Origin: Pantoea trifolii
Lineage (GTDB): Bacteria > Pseudomonadota > Gammaproteobacteria > Enterobacterales > Enterobacteriaceae
Assembly: GCF_024506435.1 (NCBI RefSeq)
Contig: NZ_JANIET010000003.1
Location: forward strand, 59,764-123,763
Length of the DNA stretch: 64,000 bases
Direction of reading: 5' to 3'
This document shows, in pieces, positions 29,177 through 37,848 of the stretch. Position numbers and translations under genes: made by a program. A model generated the notes under the pieces. The model did not search any database. It saw only the letters and a program-made list of their open reading frames with translations, and was not told where the DNA came from. Position 1 is the stretch's first letter. Each line of letters begins with the position of its first letter.

Positions 29177-30409
29177 ATGAAAACAGGATGGTACGGTGAA
29201 CTCACCAGAAATGAAAAGAAAACCTGGTGGGCCTGTCTGGGCGGGTTTACTCTCGACTCGATGGATAGCACTATTTATTCGCTAGTCATGCCAATATTAT
29301 TAAGTCTGGCAATACTGACTAAATCCGAAGCTGGAATATTAGGATCGGCATCCTTAATAGGTAGTGCTTTAGGGGGCTGGAGCGCTGGCATGCTGGCCGA
29401 TCGCTGGGGGCGTATTCGCGTCATGCAGTTAACGGTTTTATGGGTGGCCTGCTTTACAGCACTGACAGCACTGTGTGGCGAGTTCTGGCAGTTTCTGATC
29501 GTACGTTTTTTACAGGGCCTTGGCTACGGCGGCGAAGTTGTCGTTGGTGGTGTCTTAATCAGCGAAGTGATCCGAGCGAGTTATCGTGGTCGTGTTGGAG
29601 CATCAATTCAGAGCGGATACGCACTGGGTTATGCCATTTCATTGGCCGTACTGCCGGTGTTACTGAGTTTTTTCCCGCAAGAAATTGCCTGGAAATTATT
29701 TTTCCTTATCGGCATTGTTCCGGCTGTTCTGGTGTGGTTTATTCGTCGCTTAGTGCCGGAGTCACCCGTTTTTTCAAATACGCCGCAAAATAAACAACCT
29801 AAAAAGATAACGGAGATCTTTCAGGCAAAGCACCGGCGTATTACCGTGACCGCAACTTTATTGGCCAGCGGAATATTTGGTGGTGCTTATATAATGATTA
29901 CCTGGTTGCCAACCTATCTGCGTATGGAACTGGGATTGCCGGTAGTATCAATGTCAGGCTATTTAGCAATAAATATTTTGGGTTCGCTGATAGGCCCCTT
30001 TCTCTATGGCCGCTTAAGCGATAAGTTTGGCCGATGGAAAACTATTATTCTGTTTCTGTTGTGTCAAATGATTGTTGTCAGTATTTATATGTTTGCTAAC
30101 GTCAGTCTGAATATGACGCTTGGATTGGGTTTTTTTCTCGGGGCATTACAGGGTGGTTTGGCTTCAGGTTTAACCCCCGCCTTTTCTGAATTATATCCTA
30201 CACACATTCGCGGTAGTGGGGCAGGATTTTGCGCCAGTTTTGGACGCGGCTTCGGTTCGCTAATGCCTGCACTGGTAGGTATTGTCTCGAGTCAGGTTCA
30301 TTTAGGATATGCAATGGGAAGTCTGGCGATTGCTTCTTATTGTATAGGGATCATTGCCGCTCTGTGCCTGCCAAATACAACGGGCATTAATCTCGCTGAA
30401 GTTAATTAA
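29177..30409 (+). CDS. MFS transporter, aromatic/organic acid type
   Basis: 410 residues with twelve membrane segments. TM1 carries FTLDSMDSTIYSLVMP, the loop after TM2 is the motif A form GMLADRWGRIRVM, and the second half repeats it as GRLSDKFGRWKTI. This is the sialate/aromatic-acid-like branch of the MFS. ATG 29177 follows GGGTGG and gives the usual short N-terminus; an upstream frame from 29099 is unlikely. It sits between the tannase and the extradiol dioxygenase genes, so it may import the ring substrate of the latter. Confidence 0.82.
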   Translation: MKTGWYGELTRNEKKTWWACLGGFTLDSMDSTIYSLVMPILLSLAILTKSEAGILGSASLIGSALGGWSAGMLADRWGRIRVMQLTVLWVACFTALTALCGEFWQFLIVRFLQGLGYGGEVVVGGVLISEVIRASYRGRVGASIQSGYALGYAISLAVLPVLLSFFPQEIAWKLFFLIGIVPAVLVWFIRRLVPESPVFSNTPQNKQPKKITEIFQAKHRRITVTATLLASGIFGGAYIMITWLPTYLRMELGLPVVSMSGYLAINILGSLIGPFLYGRLSDKFGRWKTIILFLLCQMIVVSIYMFANVSLNMTLGLGFFLGALQGGLASGLTPAFSELYPTHIRGSGAGFCASFGRGFGSLMPALVGIVSSQVHLGYAMGSLAIASYCIGIIAALCLPNTTGINLAEVN

Positions 30410-30823
30410 AGCGAATTCTTTTTAATTCTCGTCAGCAAAACATTTTTAGCGCAGTGAATGGTGAAACGGGTGCGGCTTATACAGCGCACTACACCTGTAA
30501 ACTGACAGGGGCGCTCGGTGACGTTGAGACGCAACCATCAGTTGCGTGACAAGCCGGGGAACCGCAGCGCCCATTGCACGTTAATCTGTTTCGGTTATGT
30601 AAAATTCCTTTCGACTGACCCCTGTGATCATGCAACCTGTTTGCGTATATAAACGTGGGGTTGTCGCTTCTTTACCCAGCCTGTCGTGTTACCGCTGTCA
30701 CATTATAAAAGAAACTCATACCTGCAAAGGTAAAACCAACTCTCTTGTTGGGTGAAAGGAGGATAACTTACCTCTTAATTAAACAGAGAACATTGGTACG
30801 CCTACACAAGAAAGGAGGTCCTT
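30410..30823. promoter_or_regulatory. Leader region of the dioxygenase gene
   Basis: About 410 bp without a gene. Two strong Shine-Dalgarno sequences occur: AAAGGAGG at about 30756-30763 with no start codon in reach, and AAAGGAGG at about 30810-30817 placed correctly for the ATG at 30824. The first may belong to a lost leader ORF or serve as a standby ribosome site. Confidence 0.45.
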
Positions 30824-31804
30824 ATGACAAATCAAATGACGGAACCCTGTCATGATATTGCCCATTTGGCACATGTCGAGATTTACACTGACAAATTTGA
30901 AGAGAGCCTTAATTTCTTCGTCAATGTCTATGGCCTTACCGTCTCGGCGCAGGATGAAAAGCATGCATGGCTGCGTGCCTGGGATGACTATGAATTTCAT
31001 ACCCTGAAGCTGACGCGTCATCATACGACTGGAGTAGGGCACATTGCTTATCGTGCCAGCTCGGAAGCGGCGCTGATGCGACGTGTGGCCGTCATTGAGG
31101 CCAGCGATTATGAAATAATTGGCTGGGTGAATGACGATCAGGGGCACGGTCGCGCCTTCCGCTTTGCCGATCCTTTCGGTCATATTTTTGAAATTTATTA
31201 TGAAACCGTACGCTATCAGGCTGAAGTAGGTGAGAGCCCGTCACTGAAAAATCTTGCGCAGCGTTACCATGGACGTGGTGCTTGTCCTCGCCGCCTCGAT
31301 CATCTTAATTTGCTTGCAGCGGACGTAAGTGAGTTTAAACGCTTTATGGAAACCTGCCTCGGCTCGCGGGTTACAGAAATGATTCAGCTTGATAATGGCC
31401 GGATTGGTGGCTGCTGGTTCACCATCAACAATAAAACTTATGACCTGGCATGCACGGAAGAGCATGGCGGCGGCAGAGCACGTCTGCACCACGTTACTTA
31501 TGCCACAGACACCCGAGAGGATATTCTGCGCGCAGCCGATATCTTTCTTGAAAACGGCGTGCATATTGAGACGGGCCCGCATAAGCATGCGATTCAGGGG
31601 ACCTTTTTCCTTTACGTCTGGGAGCCGGCGGGGAATCGCGTTGAGCTGGCAAACTCCGGCGCTCGCCTGATACTCGCCCCGGACTGGCAGACTGTGGTAT
31701 GGACAGAGACCGAGCGTAAAAAAGGGCAGGCGTGGGGATTAAAGACTATTGAGACTTTCCATACGCACGGCACACCACCGATGCCAAAGGAAATGAAAGA
31801 GTAA
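30824..31804 (+). CDS. Type I (VOC-fold) extradiol ring-cleavage dioxygenase
   Basis: 326 residues made of two VOC modules, like catechol 2,3-dioxygenases. Metal ligands fit His160 (RLDHLNL), His222/His223 (RLHHVTYA) and Glu274 (GNRVELAN). Catalytic His245 and Tyr264 lie in the signature stretch leading to LYVWEPAGNRVE. It cleaves a catecholic ring next to the hydroxyls. The exact substrate is unknown. Because galBCD, ligI and tannase are nearby and no GalA/LigAB-type gallate dioxygenase is in the window, it is the candidate for cleaving gallate, pyrogallol or a methylgallate; that is inference. It has an excellent AGGAGG site. Confidence 0.88.
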   Translation: MTNQMTEPCHDIAHLAHVEIYTDKFEESLNFFVNVYGLTVSAQDEKHAWLRAWDDYEFHTLKLTRHHTTGVGHIAYRASSEAALMRRVAVIEASDYEIIGWVNDDQGHGRAFRFADPFGHIFEIYYETVRYQAEVGESPSLKNLAQRYHGRGACPRRLDHLNLLAADVSEFKRFMETCLGSRVTEMIQLDNGRIGGCWFTINNKTYDLACTEEHGGGRARLHHVTYATDTREDILRAADIFLENGVHIETGPHKHAIQGTFFLYVWEPAGNRVELANSGARLILAPDWQTVVWTETERKKGQAWGLKTIETFHTHGTPPMPKEMKE

Positions 31805-32005
31805 TTTCATAACCAAAGACTTTTTTAAAAAGAATATAAGGCTTGATTATCTTAGTAAGCGTTCAGCGGCAAGGTGCGTGACCAGCCGCTGGCCGGTAAT
31901 GTGCTAATTAACATTCAGCCGGTTAACTTCGTTCAAGGTAAAAACCGCAGCATAAGCCGCATCACATCTCAATCACTGTCTATCCCTATTGATAATGTCA
32001 CCCTG
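31805..32005. other. Intergenic ending in an ISNCY terminal sequence
   Basis: After the dioxygenase gene no ORF is seen. Bases about 31971-32003 (CACTGTCTATCCCTATTGAT then AATGTCACCC) are the same as 35560-35590 just outside/at the left end of the intact ISNCY-like element. They therefore mark the end of another copy, which the IS3-type element entered. Confidence 0.6.
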
Positions 32006-33608
32006 GGGGGTGCGGACGATTTCCTGGACTGATTGATTATATTAGCCCACGTTTTTGCCGGTACGTTTCAGGGCTCACTGCGCCCAGCGACAGCTTGATC
32101 AGATGGCCATTGTGCCAGCGGATGTAGCCATCTACCTGCTTCATAAAGTCATCTATTGTTACGCCTGACCAGTTGCGACCGTAGTACATCTCGTTTTTCA
32201 GCAGCCCGAAGAACCCTTCGCACGCGGCATTATCCGGAGAGCAGCCTTTGCGCGACATTGAGCGCACCAGGCCCGAGGTGGAGATTCTCTGTAACCATCC
32301 CGGCCACCGGTAATGCCCGCCCCGATCACTGTGTATTATCGGACGTTCGTGCGGTTTCAGCGTGTCTATCGCGTTTTCTAGCATACTGTTGGCCAGCATC
32401 GCGTCAGGCCTTGTGCCTACCGACCAGCTCACCACTTTACCGTCGAAGCAGTCCACCACAGGTGACAGCCACACTTTGCCTGCAGGCAGATGGAACTCCG
32501 TGATATTGTCAGCCACTTCTGATTGGGCAGCTAAGCATTAAAGTCCCTCGCAAGAAGGTTATCAGGGGCCGGGCCGATTTCTCCGCAGTACGAGCTGTAT
32601 CGGCGGCGACGGGCTGTGCTAACAACCAGCTTTTCCTCTGACATCAGCCTGCGCACGACTTTTTCAGAGAGGCTGATACCTTCATGACGCAGCATTGCAT
32701 GCAGGCGGCGGTAGCCGTAACACCGGTAGTTGGCATGGAAGAGCTCCGCCAGGGTAACACGAACATCAGCGTGCTTATCACCGGTCTGCAACGCAGCGCG
32801 TTGATAAAAATAGCTGCTGCGGGCGAGCTCCAGGTTGCTCAGCAGCGCCGGCAGCGAATATGTTTCTCTCAGGGCATCAGCGATCTTAGTCTTTTCCCTG
32901 TTTGTCAGGGGGCCGGCGCTGATGCCCGGATCTTTTTTTATCAGTTCATCCGCTTTCTTCAGGATATCGTGCTCCATCTGTAACTGCTGGATTTCCTGCC
33001 TGAGTCTGTCACGCTCATCTTTCAGCGTGTCGATATCTTCTGTTTCGGATGCTGCTTTGCATTTGCGCATTGAACGATAGGCCTCGTCACCAACAAGTTC
33101 ATCCTTCCACTTATACAACAGTTGACGGCTGACACCCACATGCTGTGCGATTTCCCGGGCGGGTTTGCTATGGGTACACAGTTCGCCTACGGCTTTACGC
33201 TTAACCTCTGATGTAAAGGGCGCTTCAGGATTGGAGGTGCTGGTGATGATACGACGCTTTCCCGGCAGAATTTCATCCAGCCAGCAGTTCAGTACTGCGG
33301 TGCAGGGATAGCCCAGCTCACGGCACGTAAAGGCCAGGCATCGCCCGTGTGTGAGATAATGATCAACAGCAGCCTGTTTTTGCGCGGCGGAGTAGCGTGG
33401 TTTGCGCTTAACACTCTTTACAGTGCCATCACCTGCGTTCCATGCTTCTATCCAGCGTCTGAGATGGCGTTCTGTGGGATAACCCAGCTCACCAACAACG
33501 GCTACGATTTTTTTGCCGTATTTAAAGTACAGCTCGATTGCACGAAGGCGGTCCGCCTCGGAATACATAATATATCTCCTGAGAGTCCAGGAAATCGTCC
33601 GCACCCCC
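32006..33608 (-). mobile_element. IS3-family (IS150-like) element
   Basis: Bounded by perfect 25-bp inverted repeats (32006-32030 and 33584-33608, GGGGGTGCGGACGATTTCCT...). Inside lie one fused orfAB in two pieces, on the minus strand. The clean ends show a recent insertion, apparently next to the end of an ISNCY-like copy. No convincing target duplication could be read at the borders. Confidence 0.9.
32037..33568 (-). pseudogene. IS150-like transposase, broken
   Basis: Starts at 33568 (MYSEADRLRAIELYFKYGKK), with two HTH repeats, a coiled-coil, ILKKADELIKKDPG, and the integrase core start YRCYGYRRLHAMLRHEG. A TAG stop at about 32531 interrupts it after ARDFNA. The remaining core continues in a shifted frame (ITEFHLPAGKVWLSPVVDCF, IHSDRGGHYR, and a late MSRKGCSPDNAACEGFFGLLKNE giving the catalytic Glu). 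So one nonsense codon plus one frameshift separate the halves. The inverted repeats are intact, so the element could be moved only in trans. Confidence 0.87.
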
Positions 33609-33653
33609 TCATGGCTAAGTTAAAGTGTCATCTTTTATATGAACAGAGTCTGA

Positions 33654-34049
33654 TTATCCGGGCGTGTTTCTGGGATGAGCTACCCACGTATTTTCGGCAA
33701 TCATCAACTTTCTGACGGTTTCCTTTGAGATGCTCAGGCCAAAACCGGCATTGAGTAATCGCCATGCGCCAGTAGGGCTCATGCCGCGGCAGCGGGTGCG
33801 GATAAGCTTTATCACCTGAGCTTTCAGGTTGTCTTTCAGCTGACAGTTACTGGGTTTACCACGACGCCTGTTAATCAGTCCTTCCGGACCAGCTTCGCGA
33901 TACCGCTTAACGAGGCGACGGCATTGCCGGCGGCTCAACTCCATAGATTCGGCGGCGTCGGCCAGGGAGATATCCCTTGCCAGATACGCTTCGATGAGGT
34001 CGGCGCGCATCTGGTCACGCAGCAGGACAGGTGGTTTAAATTCATTCAT
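33654..34049 (-). pseudogene. ISNCY-like transposase, N-terminal fragment
   Basis: 131 codons starting MNEFKPPVLLRDQMRADL with an HTH region (SLADAAESMELSRRQCRRLVKRYREAG) and RGMSPTGAWRLLNAGFGLSISKETVRKLM. It is the same N-terminal layout as the two ISNCY/IS1202-like transposases downstream but clearly diverged. The catalytic domain is absent, cut off close to the IS150-like element. Confidence 0.75.
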
Positions 34050-34098
34050 GCATTCACCTCTTATCGCTGCCGGCGGTGAGCCGGGCAGGGGAAAGACG

Positions 34099-35457
34099 TC
34101 AGCGCTTCAGGCTGGGAACAAAATCTTCGGGGCTGATCAGCACTGGGTTGATTGCCCGCAACTCCTCAAGAGCACGCTCCTGAGCCCGCCTGCGCGGCAT
34201 TTTTTTACTTCGTGAACGCTGACCTTCGGCTTCCTGTTCGTCCTGCTTTTCCAGTGCCAGCCTCAGAACCGCACCCAGTCGCTTGTTATCAACGATCGCT
34301 CCCTGATCCACACAGGCAAGACGATCAAAGACCTGATAGCGCAGCAGCCTGTGCCCATACCGGAAGGCGATCCTGCCGTCCGGGTACTCGTAAACTGTGA
34401 CTCTTTCACCGGCGATTCGGCTGTTCTCATCTGTCGGATCAATGAGATATATCATTTTATCATACTGAAATGTCAGCGCTTTTGAGAGCTTGCGCAGGTC
34501 CTGCCAGGCAAAGATATCATCGAGTTCTTCCGGCGCTAAATCCGCCGGACGGTGCAAATCTTTCGGATACTTCGGCGGTCGCGAAAAACGCCGGTTAAAG
34601 TCATCGATAAAACCTGCAACCCAGCGGTTAGCCTCGCTAATGGAGCTGATGTTATGCAGCCGCATCTCCTTGACCAGCCGATCCTGCAACGTCTGGTTGG
34701 CGCGCTCAACGCGTCCCTTGGCCTGGCTGCTGTTGGCACAGATAAGTTCAATGCTCAGATCGCGCAGCGCACGTCTAAACTGCGTGGTTCCGCTGCGGCG
34801 CGCGTCCGTGCCGTTGACCCGAAATACTGCGTGCTTATCGCTGTAGAATGCGACAGGTTTTCCATGTAAATCAATGTATTCACGCGTTGCCGTCATATAA
34901 TCGAACGCAGACTCTGTATCACAGAAGCGCAGGTGCATAAGGCGACCGGTCGCATCGTCAACGTACACGAGAAGGCAGCACTTCGGTGCGCGGTCCTCAA
35001 ACCAGGCATGGTGAGAGCCGTCCAGCTGAACCAGTTTGCCGAGGCAGTCGCGCCGGTGTCTCGGCTGATAGATGTGTACCTGTCTTCGTGAGTGAGGCCG
35101 TCAGAGTCCGTCTGAAATCATCCAGTTGCGGACAGTCTCAACGGAAACCGGAATGCCGTGTCGTTCCAGAAGCTTCTCGGTGGCCAAAGTGGGACCAAAA
35201 TCGGCGTAATGTTGACGGATCAGATGCAAAGCGGCGCAGCGTAAATCGTCAGGAATGCGGTTGTTACCGGGACGCCCGCGACGTTCTGATACAACCGATG
35301 CCGCGCCGTGTTCACGATAACGCCGCAGAACACGCTGAACCTGACGGACGGTGAGTTCGAGAAGGCGCGCAGCTTCACGCTGCAGCAGAGTGTGGTCGTG
35401 AACGCGCTGAATGATGCCGAGCCGATATAGATCTTTATCTGTCATGGTCACCAACAT
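34099..35457 (-). pseudogene. ISNCY/IS1202-like transposase with one in-frame stop
   Basis: A single frame from 35457 to 34099, interrupted only by TGA at 35101-35103 (SDGL-stop-RPHSRRQVHIYQ). The intact copy next door has Trp at this place (ADGLWIPHARR), so TGG to TGA is the likely lesion. Downstream the frame is complete: LDGSHHAWFED, VYVDDATGRLMHLRF, ICANSSQAKGRVERANQTLQ (catalytic Asp, Asp, Glu) and the basic tail. About 60-70% identical by eye to the copy at 35651. It is inactive unless the stop is read through. Confidence 0.85.
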
Positions 35458-35573
35458 AAAGTCTGCATCCTGAGCTGAGCCTGAGGAGATCTAAGGTTAG
35501 TTCAGGGACGACATCTGTGAATTGTTCCGTACGACATTAGCGTTTTGGAGTAACAATCACTGTCTATCCCTAT

Positions 35574-37086
35574 TGATAATGTCACCCCGATTTACCATTT
35601 TTAAATGTCACTTTTTGTTGTTTGCCAATGAAGAGAAAAGGGCAGCGAGCTCATTTTTTCAGGCTGGATTTGAAAAGTGACGGATCAGCCAGAACCGGAT
35701 TGATTGCCCTGAGTTGTTCCTGAACCTGCGCCCGTCTTTTAGGCATATGACGGCTGCGTTTTCTTTTTCCTGCTGCTTCCAGTTCATCCTGCTTTTCCTG
35801 CGCCAGCTTCAGCACTGCGCCGAGCCTTTTATTGTCAACGATGCGCCCCTGACTGATGCACTCCAGCTTATCGAACATCTGATATTCCAGAATTCTGCTG
35901 CCGTGGCGGAATGCGAGCGTACCGTCCGGGTAATCAAAAGCAATGATTTTTTCCCCGGCAATACGTGAGTTTTCCTCCGTAGGTTCAACCAGATATAAAA
36001 TTTTATCGTACTGAAAAGTCAGTGATTTTGAGAGCGTACGCAGCGTCTGCCAGGCGAAGATATCGTCCAGCTCCTGACCGCTCTCCGAGACGGTGCGGTG
36101 CAGGTTTTTCGGATATGTTGCCGGCCTGCCGAAGCGGCGGTTGAAGTCACTGATGAATGTCTCAAGCCAGGCATTCGCGTTATCAATGCCGGAAATGTTC
36201 TCGAGCCGCATCTCCTTAACAAGCCGATCCTGAAGCGTAAGATTGGCGCGTTCGACGCGGCCTTTAGCCTGCGAGCTGTTGGCACAGATAAGGTCGATGT
36301 TCAGGTCGTGCAAAGCACGTCCGAACTGCGTCATGCCGGTACGGCGTGTTTCTGCCTGGCTAACGCGAAATACCGCGTGCTTATCACTGTAAAACGCCAC
36401 CGGCTTGCCGTGCTTGTCGATGTAATCGCGCGTGGCCATCATGTAATCAAAGGCCGATTCACTCTGGCAGAAGCGCAGGTGCATCAGACGACCGGTCGCG
36501 TCATCGATGTAAACCAGCAGACAGCATTTTGGTGCGCGGCCTTCGAACCAGTCATGGTGAGAGCCGTCGATCTGGATAAGTTCGCCAAGACAATCCCGCC
36601 GCTGGCGCGGCTGATAAATCCGGGGCTGACGGCGAGCGTGCGGGATCCAGAGTCCGTCAGCAATCATCCAGCATCGCAGCGTCTCAACGGAGACAGCGAT
36701 CCCGTGACGCTCCTGAAGCTTTTCTACGGCAAGTGTGGGCCCGAAACCTACGTAATTTTCACGTAGCAGCGTCAGTATCTGGCAGCGTAATGCATCCTCA
36801 ATCCGGTGATTGCCTGGTTGACCGCGACGCGCGTTAGTCAGCCCGACAGCGCCGGACTCGCGATAGCGGTTCATGAGCCGCTGAACCTGACGCTCGGTAA
36901 GATCAAGCTGGGAGGCCGCATCACGACGGCGCAGACGTTTTTCGATGACAGCCTGAATGACGGGAAGGCGGTGAAGTTCTTTGTTCGACATGGTCACCAG
37001 CATCAGCAGAGATCTCCCAGAAAAGGTGGCAAAAGCGCCATATCTGGGTGACATTATGAACTAGCTAAAAAGTGACATTATCAAAT
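35574..37086 (-). mobile_element. ISNCY/IS1202-like insertion sequence
   Basis: Ends defined by the inverted sequence TGATAATGTCAC (left at about 35576-35587; right as GTGACATTATCA at about 37068-37079), with further subterminal copies of the TGTCAC motif. Contains one intact transposase gene. A related left end occurs at 31990. Confidence 0.75.
35651..37003 (-). CDS. ISNCY/IS1202-like transposase
   Basis: About 450 residues. N-terminal HTH (LRRRDAASQLDLTERQVQRLMNRY), second HTH (GIAVSVETLRCWMIADGLW), then an integrase-type catalytic core: IDGSHHDWFEG, VYIDDATGRLMHLRF, SSQAKGRVERAN. A C-terminal beta-barrel-like segment and a Lys/Arg-rich end follow. Full length with no lesions, so it may be active. 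Start at 37003 (MLVTMSNKELHRLP) chosen by matching the neighbour copy; 36991 is the alternative. Confidence 0.9.
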   Translation of the reverse strand: MLVTMSNKELHRLPVIQAVIEKRLRRRDAASQLDLTERQVQRLMNRYRESGAVGLTNARRGQPGNHRIEDALRCQILTLLRENYVGFGPTLAVEKLQERHGIAVSVETLRCWMIADGLWIPHARRQPRIYQPRQRRDCLGELIQIDGSHHDWFEGRAPKCCLLVYIDDATGRLMHLRFCQSESAFDYMMATRDYIDKHGKPVAFYSDKHAVFRVSQAETRRTGMTQFGRALHDLNIDLICANSSQAKGRVERANLTLQDRLVKEMRLENISGIDNANAWLETFISDFNRRFGRPATYPKNLHRTVSESGQELDDIFAWQTLRTLSKSLTFQYDKILYLVEPTEENSRIAGEKIIAFDYPDGTLAFRHGSRILEYQMFDKLECISQGRIVDNKRLGAVLKLAQEKQDELEAAGKRKRSRHMPKRRAQVQEQLRAINPVLADPSLFKSSLKK

Positions 37087-37235
37087 AGCACTCACAATCA
37101 CAGTACATGTAATCATAATTATGTTAAATATAATCCATGCTGATGAATGTAATTTTGAAAAGCTCCGTCACATCTCGTTCTATAGTGGCGAAGCTTTATT
37201 TAAGTAAAAAGGTTAATCATAGATTAACGTAACGG

Positions 37236-37847
37236 TCACATCGATAGTTTAGCCCATGAATATAAATAAATGGTAATAACCAAACCGACCGCGACATCAT
37301 AAAAAATAATTAATTTTGAGGCGCTAAATACGTCTAAGTATAGTCTGACACTTAGAAAGCTTAAAACGAAAAAGGAAACAACCAACACATAAACAACACC
37401 AATATATTTTGAGGCGAACGTTTTATTTTCATCATAAAACGCACTTTCTCTAGAGAAAACTTTTGAGTTTTGATTAATTGATAACCGTGACCTTATGTCT
37501 TCCTCAAGTTTAGATAAGTAGACATAATTACGATGTATAAAGGCACTCCTATGATATAAATTAATGATTAAGTACATTATTATCAACAATAGGGCTGAAT
37601 GCACAACACCGTAAGGAAAGCTTTTTCTTAACTCGCTAATCCTGGAGGCATCAGTAATTCCAATTGATTTTGTTATAATATCTATGAGTAGTGGCTGTGC
37701 CTCTGCGACATTAAATGTAAGAAACACAGTTACTCCTATGCACAAGAACAAGCATAATAAAATCTTGTTCCTAGCTTCCCAAAGGTTGAATGTTAAATCA
37801 TATGTCTTGTTGTAATGATCAACAATGAGTTCTGTACCACTATTCAT
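37236..37847 (-). CDS. Four-TM membrane protein, partner of TIR-NACHT
   Basis: 203 residues. Four hydrophobic segments are visible: about residues 26-47 (ILLCLFLCIGVTVFLTF), 82-102 (SALLLIIMYLIINLY), 147-168 (YIGVVYVLVVSFFVLSFL) and 178-198 (IIFYDVAVGLVITIYLY), with a soluble loop between 2 and 3. ATG 37847 begins one base after the stop of the upstream gene and has GGGGAAAGGG in front, so the two are co-translated. I do not recognise the family; it is reminiscent of SLATT-type membrane effectors, but that is not shown. It is probably the membrane partner or effector of a defence module. Very AT-rich, unlike the neighbours. Confidence 0.75.
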   Translation of the reverse strand: MNSGTELIVDHYNKTYDLTFNLWEARNKILLCLFLCIGVTVFLTFNVAEAQPLLIDIITKSIGITDASRISELRKSFPYGVVHSALLLIIMYLIINLYHRSAFIHRNYVYLSKLEEDIRSRLSINQNSKVFSRESAFYDENKTFASKYIGVVYVLVVSFFVLSFLSVRLYLDVFSASKLIIFYDVAVGLVITIYLYSWAKLSM

Positions 37848-37848
37848 C

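Noticed and set aside
36098..36766. 222-codon plus-strand open frame
   Set aside because: Antisense to the intact ISNCY-like transposase and without recognisable motifs.
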